This document shows, piece by piece, positions 33,339 to 45,215 of a DNA stretch of 64,000 nucleotides. The notes below the pieces were generated by a model that did no database searches, was not told the origin of the DNA, and worked only from the letters and a program-made list of their open reading frames with translations. The DNA comes from Bombyx mori (taxonomy: Eukaryota; Arthropoda; Insecta; Lepidoptera; Bombycidae). Position 1 is the stretch's first letter. Each line of letters begins with the position of its first letter. The stretch spans positions 9,983,501 to 10,047,500 of the forward strand of contig NC_085112.1 of the NCBI RefSeq assembly GCF_030269925.1, in the 5' to 3' direction. The position numbers and the translations under genes were made by a program.

Positions 33339-36300
33339 ATGGGTCGCAAAATGCTGCGTTATTATTTGGCAGCTGTGCTACTTCAAGTGGTGGCCGCGAC
33401 AAACATTTCATGTCCGACTGACGCCAATTGTACTTGTGGCGGTACCTTGGCTATCGAGCTTGACTGCAATATCGATGGTGAGTTAATGAACTTTATTTTC
33501 ATCAGTAAAATGCATCTTCTATCGGTAAATGTTAATGCGGTACTTACGTATTAACGCCACCGCGGCAAAAATTCTATTAAAAAGCCGATAAAAAGCAATC
33601 TTTATGTTTCTATATAGTAGCCTATCTTTTGGTTTTCTTATTGTTTGCTGATTTTTAGCTGATTTTTGAGCTTAACTTTGAATATGCCTTATCTCCGGCG
33701 CTGCGGGAAGAGCAGCCCTTCCGCCCTTGCGTGCCGAAGCACGGTCACTCGTGCTCCGCTTCCGGTTTTTATATACACTCTAGGGGTAGGGCAGACAAGA
33801 CCAAGTGGAAAGCGGGGTGCTCTGATTCGCTTTTCCATATTTTTCGAATATCTATGCAATTTTATTACCAAAACACGAGCAATTTTACTATTGCTAACCA
33901 TTAAATTTTTGCCGCGGTGGCGTTAATACGTAAGTACCGTTAATGCTTTTAAATACATACAGGCTTCGTTGTATTAAAACTAGTAGGACATTGAAATATT
34001 CACGCAAAGTTTGTCTTTCAGGAAGCGTTGTGAACATAAATCTAGTACCGGAGATTTACATCAATGTCAAATGTGAGAATGCAACGGCACTCGATTATAG
34101 CAAACTACCGAGATGTACAAATATAACTGATTCATTCCAATCCGTTAGCTTCAAGGACTGTCCATTACCGGAGACTTCTTTTAAAGATGTTTTAGACAAC
34201 ATGGGCGTCACTAAAACTATGGCACTAATCTTCCAGAATGCCAAGAATCTATCGGGATACTTAGATCGAAAACATTTCGCTGGATTACAAGATTTAACCA
34301 AACTATTATTGTCAATTAACGGAGTTATTCATCTACCAGACGACGCTTTTGTTGACATCAACAAACTTACTTGGTTGAACATAAGATCGAAAACTATATA
34401 TCTGTCTGAGGAGCTATTTAAGCCCTTGGAAAGGCTGGAAACTTTAGAAATTAGTCACAACCACATGACTAATATAACTTCAAACTTGTTTTCTCATCTA
34501 TCCTTCTTGAGGAAACTTTCGTTATGGCAGAGTAATGTTACCTGGTTTTCCCAGGACTTTTTCAACGGCGTAGACGTTCTCGAAGAATTAGATTTAAGTT
34601 CTAATGGACTTAACAAACTTCCGGCGACAATATTTAAGCCTCTCAAGAAATTAAAGAAACTCACTTTATTTTCGAACAAATTTTCATCTTTACCGAAGAA
34701 CTTATTCATCGGCAACAACGAACTGGAAACTGTAGTTATTTTAAACAATGATGTTAAATTAAGGGTACTGCCGGAACGTTTGTTTGGAAATTTGCCCAAT
34801 TTGAAGCAGGTTTACGTTCAACGAAGCGGTATCGAGGTCGTGCCACGCGACACGTTCAAGAACTCACCGGCAATTACCAACATATCGTTAGCGTTCAACG
34901 ATTTAAAACGCCTCCCGGAGGAAGTGTTCAACAATCAGATCAATTTATTAAATTTAGATCTCAGTCACAACAAGATCTTTGATTTGGCAACGAGAACGTT
35001 TTCAACGTTGGTGCGACTCGAGATATTGAACTTGTGTAATAATCAACTTGTGTTTATTGATGGGTGAGTCGAATATTAATTCACAATACTATTGTAATTT
35101 AACTCGAAAACAGAGATTACATGTTTATTGTAATTTGATAAGTAAATAATTTGAAGATAAGTTAAGAAGAATTGAAGATAATGAAGATTTTTGTTTTGAG
35201 TTTGTTCTTTTTTTTTGTTTTGTTGTTGCTGTTTGTTATTCTTTTGTTAATGCACCTACCATGCATTATCTCTGCACCACCCTATGGCCGACTGGAAGAG
35301 AATGCCCATGGCATTAAGTCCGCCTGTGTACAAGTTTGGAATCACTCATACTATTTGAGCTGACGATTTGGAGATTAGAACGACAGTGGCATTCAATTCG
35401 AATATTTTTAAAGAGCTATTTTCTTTGTTGCAGATCACTATTCTCTTCTTTGTTAAGCCTTATCGACCTGAATATAGAGAATAATAATTTAAAGATTATT
35501 ACGTCGGATTTGTTTCGGAACAACAAACAGAGGATGTCTATTTCGTTGGCAAACAATAATCTCGACTTCGAGCAGACAGTGTACGCGAACAACTGTTTGT
35601 CTCTGGAACCGAGATCGCCATTTGCAAATACTTACAACTTGAAGCTATTGAATCTGAGTCATAACGCGTTCAGGATCAGTTTCGTGGACTGGTGGATTAA
35701 TGGTCATGAAACCGTTGATGTCAGTCACAATGCAATTAAAACTCTCGTGGTAAGCCAATGCGATTATCTTACAAATTTTAACAGTTAGAAATGAATCTCG
35801 ATTATTATAATAGTAACATTTCTTTCACAGGCTTACAATGAGTATTCGGATTTATACGAGGGTGTTACCAGAAAGCCACTCAAAGAACTGTGGGTTTTCA
35901 ATAATCCCATTCAATGTGTTTGCAACAATTACATGTTCGTTGATCTTCTTCAAGACGTAACAAACCGTAAGGTAATGTTAACCACATTTAAATTCTATTA
36001 ATGTAATTGTTTTTTTTTTTTTCTAACTCCCTCCAATTTTCAGATTATGGATGCACGCTTGTTCCGTTGCCCGAAATGGCAAATAACATTCTGCAGTATT
36101 CGTGTTCTAACGATTTCGGCCATTATTTTGGGCTTGTGTGTGATGTACGCGGTCATCACCATGGCGTATTATATATACAAGTGTCGAGCGTACGAGACTC
36201 TTAAGTGGAAGCTGTCTTTACTGTCGAAAAAGGGCATACGGATTATCGAACAAGAATTAATAATAAGATACTCAGAAAAGGACGAAGAGTTTGTAATGAA

Positions 36301-36811
36301 AGAGATACTGCCTACGTTAAAAAATGAGAAAAATTTGAAAGTGTACACAAACGCGATCAGGTGTCCCAGCGATATCAGCCCGGACAACCTGAAGACCTGC
36401 GTCAAGGATGCTTACAAGTACACCACCTTAATAGTTTTCTCCCCAAATTATTTGACGACAGCCTACAGCAACGTGGACATCAAGAAAATACACAGCGAAA
36501 TGTTGAAGGCTGAATACACTGTGTACGTTTTTGTGGACATCGGCCCTGAGAACTTCCTGTACGTTTTCCTGAAGAGCCAACGCGATACGAACACAATGGT
36601 GGTTTGGGGCGAAGCTAATTTTTGGTTAAAGTTCCTGGTGACCTTGGCTCAATACGACATTACCTATCCTGATCTTAACAAGATTTCCGATAAAATAACT
36701 TTTGCCGAAGTCGAGGAGAATGATAAAAAGAATTGTCACCTCTGTTACTTAGGGACTCACCGTTGCCACAGCTGCTGCTACGGTATTATTCTAGACCAGA
36801 GTCTAGTTTGA
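33339..36811 (+). CDS. Toll-like receptor (LRR-TM-TIR), five coding exons
   Basis: Exons 33339-33477, 34022-35063, 35434-35749, 35831-35971 and 36044-36811. All introns have GT...AG ends and the phases (1, 2, 0, 0) join without a break, giving 2406 nt or 801 residues. Features: an N-terminal signal peptide (about 1-21); a short Cys-rich cap; about a dozen leucine-rich repeats spread over exons 2 and 3; one C-terminal Cys cap (CVC...C, about 530-555); a membrane span (about 560-591); and a TIR-like domain (about 616-750) with a conserved FW pair (box 3, about 739-740). TIR box 1 reads LIIRYS rather than FISY and box 2 lacks the usual RDxxPG, so the signalling domain is divergent. A single C-terminal Cys cluster recalls the Toll-9/vertebrate-TLR type, but I cannot assign the paralogue. 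It would act as a membrane innate-immune receptor. An AG at 33239-33240 suggests a spliced 5' UTR. Confidence 0.9.
33538..33939 (+). mobile_element. TIR element in intron 1 of the Toll-like gene
   Basis: About 36-bp terminal inverted repeats (cggtacttacgtattaacgc at the left, its complement at the right) bound a 402-bp element without coding capacity. The flanks carry ttaatg on both sides (33532-33537, 33940-33945), a 6-bp duplication or TTAA plus two chance bases. The superfamily is undetermined. Confidence 0.75.
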
Positions 36812-37271
36812 ACTACCCAAAATATTCGAACAAACTTGTACTAGTGAGGTAAAGACTGAAAATTCGGTAACTATCATCACATATAACCTGAGTTTTAGAT
36901 CATACTTAATAGTCGGAACGTAATCTTGTCTTTTCTCTATTTTCGTAATTAATTTTAAAGTAGCTGAAACCAACATAATAAGTTTTTTGGATGCGTGTAT
37001 AAAAATTATGTAACCGGATCTTTCGTGTAAGGAAGGACTACACTAAAAATGTGTACACAAGTGAATTCATGTTGATTCTATTAACCGTGGTAAAACCTAT
37101 ACTCTTTTTGTGGACTTCGAAGAAGTATAAGTTATTGTGACGCCGCGGTAATGCACTCGATATGCGGTTTTACTTTAGATTTAAAATTATTATACCGTGT
37201 ACATAGTTATAAGTTCATCGTCAAGTTTCATGGAAACTCTTTGTTATTGATAATTGTAAATTGCAGCTTAC

Positions 37272-37277
37272 AATAAA
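37272..37277 (+). terminator. Polyadenylation signal of the Toll-like gene
   Basis: AATAAA about 460 bp after the stop codon, followed by a T/G-rich stretch (37291-37308). The 3' UTR would be 36812 to about 37290. A Bm1 SINE begins some 40 bp further on. Confidence 0.65.
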
Positions 37278-37326
37278 GGACAATTATTAACGGATCTGTG
37301 TTTTATTCAGTAAACCTTAGCGGATA

Positions 37327-37768
37327 AAAGTCGTCGTGGCCTAAAGGATAAGACGTCCGGTGCATTCGTGTGTAGCGATGCACCGGTGTTCGAATCCCGC
37401 AGGCGGGTACCAATTTTTCTAATGAAATACGTACTCAACAAATGTTCACGATTGACTTCCACGGTGAAGGAATAACATCGTGTAATAAAAATCAAACCCG
37501 CAAAATTATAATTTGCGTAATCACTGGTGGTAGGACCTCTTGGGAGTCCGCACGGGTAGGTACCACCACCCCGCCTATTTCCGCCGTGAAGCAGTAATGC
37601 GTTTCGGTTCGAAGGGTGGGGTAGCCGTTGTCACTATACTGAGACCTTAGAACTTATATCTCAAGGTGGGTGGCGCATTTACGTTGTAGATGTCTATGGG
37701 CTCCAGTAACCACTTAACACCAGGTGGGCTGTGAGCTCGTCCACCCATCTAAGCAATAAAAAAAAATA
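37327..37768 (+). mobile_element. Full-length Bm1 SINE
   Basis: The best full copy. A tRNA-like head carries a perfect pol III A box (TGGCCTAAAGG, 37337-37347) and B box (GTTCGAATC, 37388-37396). The Bm1-specific body and an A-rich tail (37758-37768) follow. It should be transcribed by RNA polymerase III if active and mobilised by a LINE in trans. Confidence 0.9.
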
Positions 37769-38022
37769 ATAATAATATTAGTGAAATTTACAACGGGGTT
37801 GTCCCACACAGGCCACAGCGTGAATCAAACCAACTCTTCACATGAGTGTCGTAAAAGGCGACTAAAGGCGAAAAAGGATACATCAGAGAAACACATCGAT
37901 TGGATTGGCAATCGTTTTAAGAATGTTCGAAATACTTACTTTTAAAGCTGTACATTGCATTCTTATGAAATACAAAATGAGAAATAGACTGCTATTGAAA
38001 AAGAGAATGCCAAATTTCAAAT
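37769..38022. other. Spacer with repeat-like block
   Basis: The stretch 37805-37880 (gtcgtaaaaggcgactaaag) resembles a LINE-associated repeat word of moths. The complementary-type word cctcttacgacagcc is seen near 45690. Class undetermined. Confidence 0.35.
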
Positions 38023-38238
38023 ACAGCCCATAGACATCCACAACTGAAACGCACCACCCACCTTGAGATACAAGTTCTAAAGTCTCAGTATAGTTACAAT
38101 GGCTGCCCCACCCTTCAAACCGAAAGGCATTACTGATTCACGGCGGAAATAGGCAGGGCGGTGTGCGGACTCACAAGTGGTCCTACCACCAGTAATTACG
38201 CAAATTATAATTTTGCGGGTTTGATTTTTATTACACGA

Positions 38239-38844
38239 CTAGCTGACCCGGCAGACTTCGTAGTGCCTCAATCGATAGATAAAAGACCTAAACTTTTGTA
38301 TAAAATAAACTTAAAAAGGAATCCGACGGCCGACACATCTAAGGAAAAACAAAATTGACATTTTTATTTAATTCCGAGCATTTTTATATTTATCTACCTT
38401 TCAAACCTTCTCTGGTTTTCCAGAAATAATTCAAGACCAAAATTAGCCAAATCGGTCCAGCCGTTCTCGAGTTTTAGCGAGACTAACGAACATTTTTTTT
38501 TTCCTACCTATGCTGATAGCCTTGAGAGGCTATTTCAGCTTCACCCTAACGTTAGTAGGTGAGCTCGCGGGGCTCAACCGGAGAGTTGCTAACACTGACC
38601 CTAGCAAGAGCAGTACTTCGCAGAATCTACCACCGGATCGGAAACGCGACCCACTGAGAAGATCCGGCGAGAAACTCAGTGGGCTGTGTCTATGGGTTAG
38701 TTCGCTCGTCGAGCCCTTCGTCGCAAGCGACGGGTTCGACGAGGACGGTGACCGGTGCTTGTGGTGCCTAAAAGCACCGTTAATGGATCAGGAGGATCCG
38801 TAATGACGTGCTAACGAACAGCAATTCATTTTTATATATATAGA
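38239..38844 (-). mobile_element. Helitron inserted in Bm1 and itself split by a LINE
   Basis: Read on the minus strand it starts TC after the host A (38845) and ends CTAG before the host T (38238). The surrounding Bm1 supplies the empty site, proving insertion between A and T with no duplication. It is interrupted by the truncated LINE at 38493-38810. It belongs to the same family as 43864-44155 and 47017-47312. Confidence 0.9.
38493..38810 (-). mobile_element. 5'-truncated Jockey-type LINE copy
   Basis: A poly-T start, then LINE 3' UTR and the last part of ORF2 in antisense, ending at gacgtg. It is flanked by a perfect 10-bp duplication ctaacgaaca (38483-38492, 38811-38820). It is the youngest layer of the nested stack. 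Its subfamily (ggtagga-type 3' end) matches 28284-28835. Confidence 0.9.
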
Positions 38845-38977
38845 TGTTATTCCTTCATCGTGGAAGTGAATCGTGAACATTTGTTAAGTACGTATCCCGC
38901 CTGCGGGATTCGAACACCGTTGCATCGCTCAACGCGAATGCACCGGACGGCTTATCCTTTAGGCCACGATGACTTAA

Positions 38978-40527
38978 ATTTTTGTGAAATAGCTAATCAT
39001 TTGAAACGTAGAAAGATTAATATTCTACAATATGATAAAAAGCTATATTTAATATTCTTCGGGCACGAACCTCTTGTATTGAATTTATTCAGTTTTGCAG
39101 CGCTTGTTATTCCATTCAATATGTCACAAAGCATCGGTCATACAAAGGGACTCCGTAATGGATTTCCGGTAATTTTAGTTCAGCAAATAGTATTTGCATA
39201 AAGCTAGAGGACGATCTAGCCTAATAAAAATTGCAGAACTTAACGTATTCTAAACATAGCCCTGTACTTACAAAAAAGAGAATTGTTAGTCTGTCTGCGC
39301 TATTGATAAAATTTTAACTAAGCACTAATAGCCTGCCACTCTTCTCAGCTGCACTGTTTCAAACTATGCCGTCATTTTATAATGCAAGAGTGTTCTGAAT
39401 TCGAGCATCATAAATATCACCTCAGGATAGTATTTGTAAAAAATTACTGGTAAATTAATACCAACTTAACAAAAAAAATGTATTCATATTTTTATATATT
39501 TTCTTTTGTTATTGACGCATTCTCTTGTAAAGATGACCTTTAAAATTAAATCGGTCGACAAACAGAAGAAGAATAAAAAATACTCAATCTGTTTTAACTT
39601 ATTCTATATATGTATATACCTAAGTAAATATAATAATATCATGATTGCCAAAACTTAAAAGAAAGTTTAGGAAAGAGATCAGAAACATACAAATATATTT
39701 TTTATTTAAATAGCTAAGATAGATAAATAAACAACGTTATTCCACATTCAACGATGCTAAGCTAGGATTTTATTACAGGTATCCGAATCACACAGGACAA
39801 GAACAAACACATGTAGACCCCGAAAATCAACTTTTCTGTTTTTTGTCAAAATTACGCATTCCACTATTGGTTTTTTTTAATAAATAAATTCTATGAAATT
39901 TAGCCAGTGTTAAGAGAACTTCTATTAGAATTAAAGATACTATTCTATGATATATAAACGAAAAGAACACTTAAATTATTTTCCAAAATAGTATAAAATA
40001 GATCTATTTTATCATGGTTGTAAAATATCGAAAATTATTCTAAAAATGCTAAATATTATGGGTAAATTTAAGTCTGTCAAATATTATAAGGTCGTTGTGA
40101 AATAATATTTCACTTCTACATCAATTGTAGCAATGAAAGCTACTTTAATCTATTTTATTTTCATAATGCTAACACTATCGAATTTTCGTCAGGACTTTGA
40201 GAATATGTTTTTCCTCGTGAATATTAAAATCCTTCTGGAGTGATTCGTGACGTGTTTAAGCTATACTTAACCTAGTTTGAATGAAATGCATTTTCATTCT
40301 ATAGATATGCTTTTTAATTATAAAGTAATTTTTTCAAATCATCTTATCTTCTATATTCATAAAAAAAACATTTAAATATTTTTTTTATCTATTATAATTA
40401 AACATAGAAAAAGACAGTTTGTTTCAAATAAAGCCTGTGGACAATGTTATGCATCAATTAAACTAAAGTAAATCTATTTAAAAAAAATAGTAGTGGTTCT
40501 TTTCCCACCGCACTTGTTTTATACCTA
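38978..40527. other. Long AT-rich region, nothing recognised
   Basis: About 1.5 kb, strongly AT-rich. A minor open frame at 38860-39201 starts inside Bm1 and is not a gene. No repeat recognised. Confidence 0.4.
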
Positions 40528-40740
40528 TAGAACTTCTTCTTCTTCTTTTTCTCCGCCTTATCCCACTAAGTGGGGTCGGCACAGCTAATTTTTCACTTCC
40601 ATTCTCTTCTATCAGCCGTCATCTCAACACTTACTCCTCTCTCTCTCATATCGTCATTCACACACTCCATCCATGTCTTCTTCGTCCTCTTCCCCCTCTA
40701 CATTGCACTACCATTTCCATACATCTCCTAGTCACACATA
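40528..40740 (-). pseudogene. 3' end of an RTE-clade LINE
   Basis: Read on the minus strand, the frame gives KKTWMECVNDDMRERGVS, then MTADRREWK, an in-frame stop, and CADPT followed by a second stop and a Lys run from a gaagaagaag-type tail. This matches the C-terminus and microsatellite-like tail of RTE-type LINEs as I know them. It is 5'-truncated and inactivated by stops. Confidence 0.7.
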
Positions 40741-41420
40741 CCTATAGACCTGCATTCCATAAAGGCCTTACGATTATTGGATCACTCATTCTGAATAATA
40801 CACGAATATAAAACTAAATATAACCACCTAGTAGCATTTTTTTCAACGCATTGAATGTAGAAAAATTTCATATTTGTCAGCCCAAAGTCCTGATTAATGC
40901 AATACTGCAATATTATGCCGGGTTTTTGAATATTCGAGGTGCGTCGTTCGTGTTCGTCCATCCCTAGAGGATCGGCGTAACGAGATTAAACTCGCGGTTA
41001 TGGATATCCCAGTCTCCCCGATGAGCCCTCTCATAATAACTACATTGATTAACCGCTGTAAAGAGCCTCATTTAGGGGCGTCACGTTTCACACATTACGG
41101 CTCGCCACTGACGTTAAATTGTGCTAATTTTTTTTTCATAAATATTTGTTTTTATATCTATGCTGTGGTAACCTTAGAGGGTTATGCCAGCGTCACCTGA
41201 GCTGACAGGGCTCTACTAACTAGAGAAACTAAACCATATTATAAATGATAGCACATAGTTTTGTTTAGCAAATTGCTTTCTTCATATAACAATAAAAATA
41301 ATGAAGATTTTTTTTACATTTAACCAGCCTGCAAGTGTAAATGGGCTATATAATAAGTTACATAATGTTGCGATAATTCAAGCAAGAAATGCTTGTGAGT
41401 CAACGCTTTCTTAGATGAAG
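40741..41420. other. Intergenic DNA
   Basis: Nothing recognised; a 66-codon plus frame (41000-41200) has no known feature. Confidence 0.4.
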
Positions 41421-41866
41421 AAATCGTCGTGGTCTAAAGGATAAGAAGTCCGGTGTATTCGTATCTAGCGATACGCCGGTGTTCGAATCCCGCAGGCGGA
41501 TACCAATTTTTCTAATGAAATACGTACGTAACAAATGTCCACGATTGATTTCCACGGTGAAGAAAAATAACATTGTGTAATAAAAATCAAACCCGCAAAA
41601 AATATAATTTGCGTAATTATAGGTAGGTTGGTAGGAACTTTTGTGAGTCCGCACGGATAGGTACTACCACCCTGTCTATTTCAGCCGTGAAGCAGTATGC
41701 GTTTCGGTTTGAATGGTGGGGCAGCCGTTGTAACTATACTGAGACCTTAGAACTCACATCTCAAGGTGGGTGGCGCATTTACGTTTTGGATGTCTATGGG
41801 CTCCAGTAACCACTTAACACCAGGTGAGATGTGAGGTCGTCCACCCACCTAAACAATAAAAAAATA
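41421..41866 (+). mobile_element. Full-length Bm1 SINE
   Basis: tRNA-like head with A-box (tggtctaaagg) and B-box (gttcgaatc) words, body and an A tail. Slightly diverged from the 37327 copy. Confidence 0.88.
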
Positions 41867-42825
41867 CATTTTGAAAACTGCATTTTAAACTTTATTTCGG
41901 ACAAACACAAAAAGGCTTTGGGAACAAAGAATTTGGAGATGTAGCCAAAATCCACCAATTTATAAAGACAAAGCGTATAATTTTGACATGAACGTGCACG
42001 GTTACGAATATTAAAATAATTCATAATATGTAGATAGGACTATACTGCATTGTTGCAGAAGTTTCCAGAGAGGATATTGTATTCGAATCACGTTGTTGAC
42101 TGCTACTTGTCTCTAGAGGTTCAACGAAATGAGATTCGATTCTGTTGCAACGGATAGGCCAGTTTCCCTAGTGATTTTACTTCACAATAACCACGCTAAT
42201 GAAGTTTAATATGAAGTTTTGAGATAACAAATGCTGAATGAATTTTGGATTCGCGTATATTTATTTATATGTGGTTTAATAGGGAATATGCATGTATTAT
42301 TTTTATGTTTTTAAACGATTCCAATAGTTCTTACTTTACCAAAAATAAATGTCCGTAATACAAACCATTAGGCAATTTTTTTAAAAATTTAATTCACTAT
42401 AATTTTTGGCGCGATTTAAACACGGCCATTTTGGCACGCATTTTCTGTGACGTCAGATTACAGACGAATTCGATGTCAACAACGCAGCGAAGTTCACACT
42501 TTAAAAAAGTTACTTTTTGATGGACATTATGCTCAGGTGTTATTCTACCCCTTACGACGCACATATCTTTCTCTCGTTTTACTTGCACATATCCAATGGC
42601 TGAATCCCCATATGATTCTCGTTCAGATCTGTCACAAAAGTTATAAAATTAGTTGCGTATTTTAGGTTATGTTTATGCTATATTTACAAACCATGAAAAC
42701 GATCATTTAATAAATATATATACCTACCGTTAAAAGATAAAAACCTATATCTATATTTCATTATTTAAAATCATGTTAATATGTGATCAGCAAAAATGAT
42801 TTTTTTTAAATCTTAAACGAACGAA
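41867..42825. other. Intergenic DNA, nothing recognised
   Basis: No supported gene or repeat. Confidence 0.4.
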
Positions 42826-43195
42826 CTTACGGTTCACCCGGTGTTAAGTAGTTACCGAAGCCCTTTTTTCCGCTACCTAAGCTGATAGCCTTGATAGGCC
42901 ATTTCAGCGTAACCTTAACTAGTAGGTGAGCTCACGGGGCTTAAGCCTGGCGACGTTGCTAACACTAACCCTAGGAAGAGCAGTGCTTCGCAAAATCTAC
43001 CACCGGATCGGAAACGCGACCCAGTGAGAAGATCCGGCGAGAAACTCAGTGGGCTGTGTCTATGGGCTTATTTATTCGCCGAGCCCTTCGTCACAAGCGA
43101 CGGGCTCGACGAGAACGATGACTGGTGCTTGAGGTACCTAAAAGCACCCTTAGTGTATTAAAAGGATCCGAAATGACGTGCGGAGCCCAGTGATA
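42826..43195 (-). mobile_element. Bm1 fragment split by a LINE insertion
   Basis: A short minus-strand Bm1 piece (acccggtgttaagtagttac, ending gaagccc at 42865) with a LINE inserted at the gagccc point. A near-copy of the site (cggagccc) lies right of the LINE. Confidence 0.6.
42866..43181 (-). mobile_element. 5'-truncated Jockey-type LINE copy
   Basis: Same extent as 38493-38810: short T run, 3' UTR, end of ORF2 in antisense, and the same truncation point at gacgtg. Probable 7-8 bp duplication with one mismatch (cgaagccc/cggagccc). More diverged than the 38.5-kb copy. Confidence 0.8.
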
Positions 43196-43863
43196 TTAGA
43201 ACGTTACTTTGAAAAACGTACAACTAGTAAAATACAACTTGTAGTGTGACTGTTTCAATTTGTGGTCGCTATTTAGAAAGGATTCATGCGAATTCTTCAA
43301 CCGACACTAACAGCTCGTTATCCAAAATTATAAATTATTATTAATTGTTTCCAAAAATAACGAATGACTAGCAAACGTTTCCATTTCGCCAATTCAATTA
43401 ATTAACTTGATTCGATCCAGAACTTGGACATCGCTCACTGACCTATTTATCAACGAAATCACTTAACAAAAGTGTCCCTACCAAAACAGTACAGGAGAAT
43501 AATAAATTCTTGACAAGAACAAGATTGAGCGCTCCGGATACTTTGCAAGCATTGAATTGCCGTATAAAATTCGCCAGTGAACATTATATTGACAGGTTTT
43601 TAACGAACCGGTATTTTGGTCGGCCGAACCGGTATTTTGGTTATCACTAAATGCCCTTGAGAAATGAGATCACAACTACAATACGTTGGAACGACGGCCA
43701 TCCGGCAGTTAAGACTGGAAGGCCCAATACCCTCTTATAACACGGTACTTCTACAACGCGATACCGAGAATATTTCTTAAAATTATTTAGATATTTTATT
43801 ATGCACTATGAACACACAATATTGGGAATAATCGAAATTTTACTGATAGCTTGTTATGTATAA
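43196..43863. other. Intergenic DNA with a short tandem repeat
   Basis: Two copies of ccgaaccggtattttggt-like sequence lie in tandem at 43605-43641. Otherwise nothing recognised. Confidence 0.4.
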
Positions 43864-44155
43864 TCTATATACTTATATATATGAATTGCTGTTCGTTAGT
43901 CTCGCTAAAACTCGATAACGGCTGAACCGATTTGGCTATTTTAGGTCTTGAATTATTTGTGGAAGTCCAGAGAAGGATTAAAAGGTAGATAAATATGAAA
44001 ATGCTCGGAATTAAATAAAAATAAGAAATTTGTTTTTCCTTTGATGTGTCCCCCGTCGGACGGATTCCTTTTGTTTGTTTTAAGTTTATTTTATACAATA
44101 GTTCAGGTCTTTTATTTATCGCTTGAGGCACTACGAAGTCTGCCGGGTCAGCTAG
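43864..44155 (+). mobile_element. Short non-autonomous Helitron
   Basis: It starts TC after A (43863) and ends CTAG (44152-44155) before T (44156). It is collinear with the minus-strand copies at 47017-47312 and 38239-38844 (ttgctgttcgttagtctcgc near the start, tctgccgggtcagctag at the end). No coding capacity. Confidence 0.8.
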
Positions 44156-44513
44156 TGGTTAAAAAAAACTTACATACAGGCATAGTTGAGATTTTTCATT
44201 AAGAAAAATGCTCTCCTTTTTATGCTGGGTTCTAGTGCCATATAACACGGTTTCGCACAACACGGGACTTTGTAGGAACGTATCTACCACGTTATAGACC
44301 GGTTACCTGTCTTTAGATTTGTAATTCGAAGTAAATTTGTCCTAACAAAAATGAATAGTATTACGTTATTTTATATTTTTATGGTAACATGGAATATTCG
44401 AAGCTCAAAAAATAACATCGTTGTTATTCGAAATTAGAATAATAAAGTTTGCTATTTTAAATATCTGTTAGAGTTTTGATATTTATTACTAAGCTTTTTT
44501 AAATTATCAAATA
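44156..44513. other. Intergenic DNA
   Basis: Nothing recognised. Confidence 0.4.
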
Positions 44514-44734
44514 CTAGCGACCCGCCCTCGCTTCGCTTCGGAAACATTAAAACACACATGAAACCAAAAAATAAAAATAAAAAAAATAATAAAAAAAGTA
44601 GCCAATGTTCATCAGGGACAATGTCGGCTTCTAATGGAAAAAGAATTTTTCAAATCGGTCCAGTAGTTTCGGAGCCTATTCGAAACAAACAAACAAACAA
44701 ATCTTTCCTCTTTATAATATTATTATAGTATAGA
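44514..44734 (-). mobile_element. Short non-autonomous Helitron
   Basis: Minus strand: starts TCTATACT (at 44734) and ends CTAG (44514) before T. It contains cgacccgccctcgcttcgct and a caaa microsatellite (44685-44700). Nearly the same as 53835-54047. The base before TC is T rather than A. Confidence 0.75.
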
Positions 44735-45215
44735 AGTTACAACCGATATTTCTAAAATAACCAAAAAAAAAACAGCGACTGCGATCTGTACTTTTAAAGA
44801 ATTACCTCCCTAATAAACTCGCTGAATTATTAATAAGAAAGAAACTATGAGTTTATATCAGCAAAGTTTTTTTCGTGGGACTCACTGGTAATATTAAAGT
44901 ACAAAAGCTTGTTTCTCTGTACAGCGGTGATCACAACGGTCGACTCATGAAATATTCATGCGGGATGCGTGGTACATTCCACCCGATATACCGGTGACCG
45001 CGTCTGGTAGCAACGACCAAACAATAATTACATGTAGAACGAAATTGATCGTCCCGCTGTATGTACATACAGGTCGCGCGTAATTTACGTAAATTATTTT
45101 CGCAATAAGTATTTTTTTTTTTTTATTACACGTTTTGGTCGCAACATCGCGCATTGAGGCCTTTCTGGAAAACAAAATACAGAGTGGTTATCGTATGCTT
45201 TAAAACGTCACAAGA
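44735..45215. other. Intergenic DNA
   Basis: Nothing recognised; a poly-T run lies at 45112-45123. Confidence 0.4.

Larger units (their letters stand above)
38023..38977 (-). mobile_element. Bm1 SINE split by a Helitron
   Basis: Minus-strand Bm1: the body part is 38023-38238, and the head part with the gattcgaac B box is 38845-38977. Removing 38239-38844 rejoins the Bm1 sequence exactly (acacga + tgttattcc). The 3' tail section is missing at the left end. Confidence 0.88.

Noticed and set aside
33666..33926. 86-codon frame within intron 1 of the Toll-like gene
   Set aside because: It lies inside the TIR element and has no domain.
37327..37400. Possible tRNA gene
   Set aside because: A and B boxes are present, but this is the head of a Bm1 SINE, repeated elsewhere in the window.
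43680..43755. Sequence ending ctcttataaca, like an LTR 3' end
   Set aside because: No matching TGTTA start or 4-bp duplication was found upstream.
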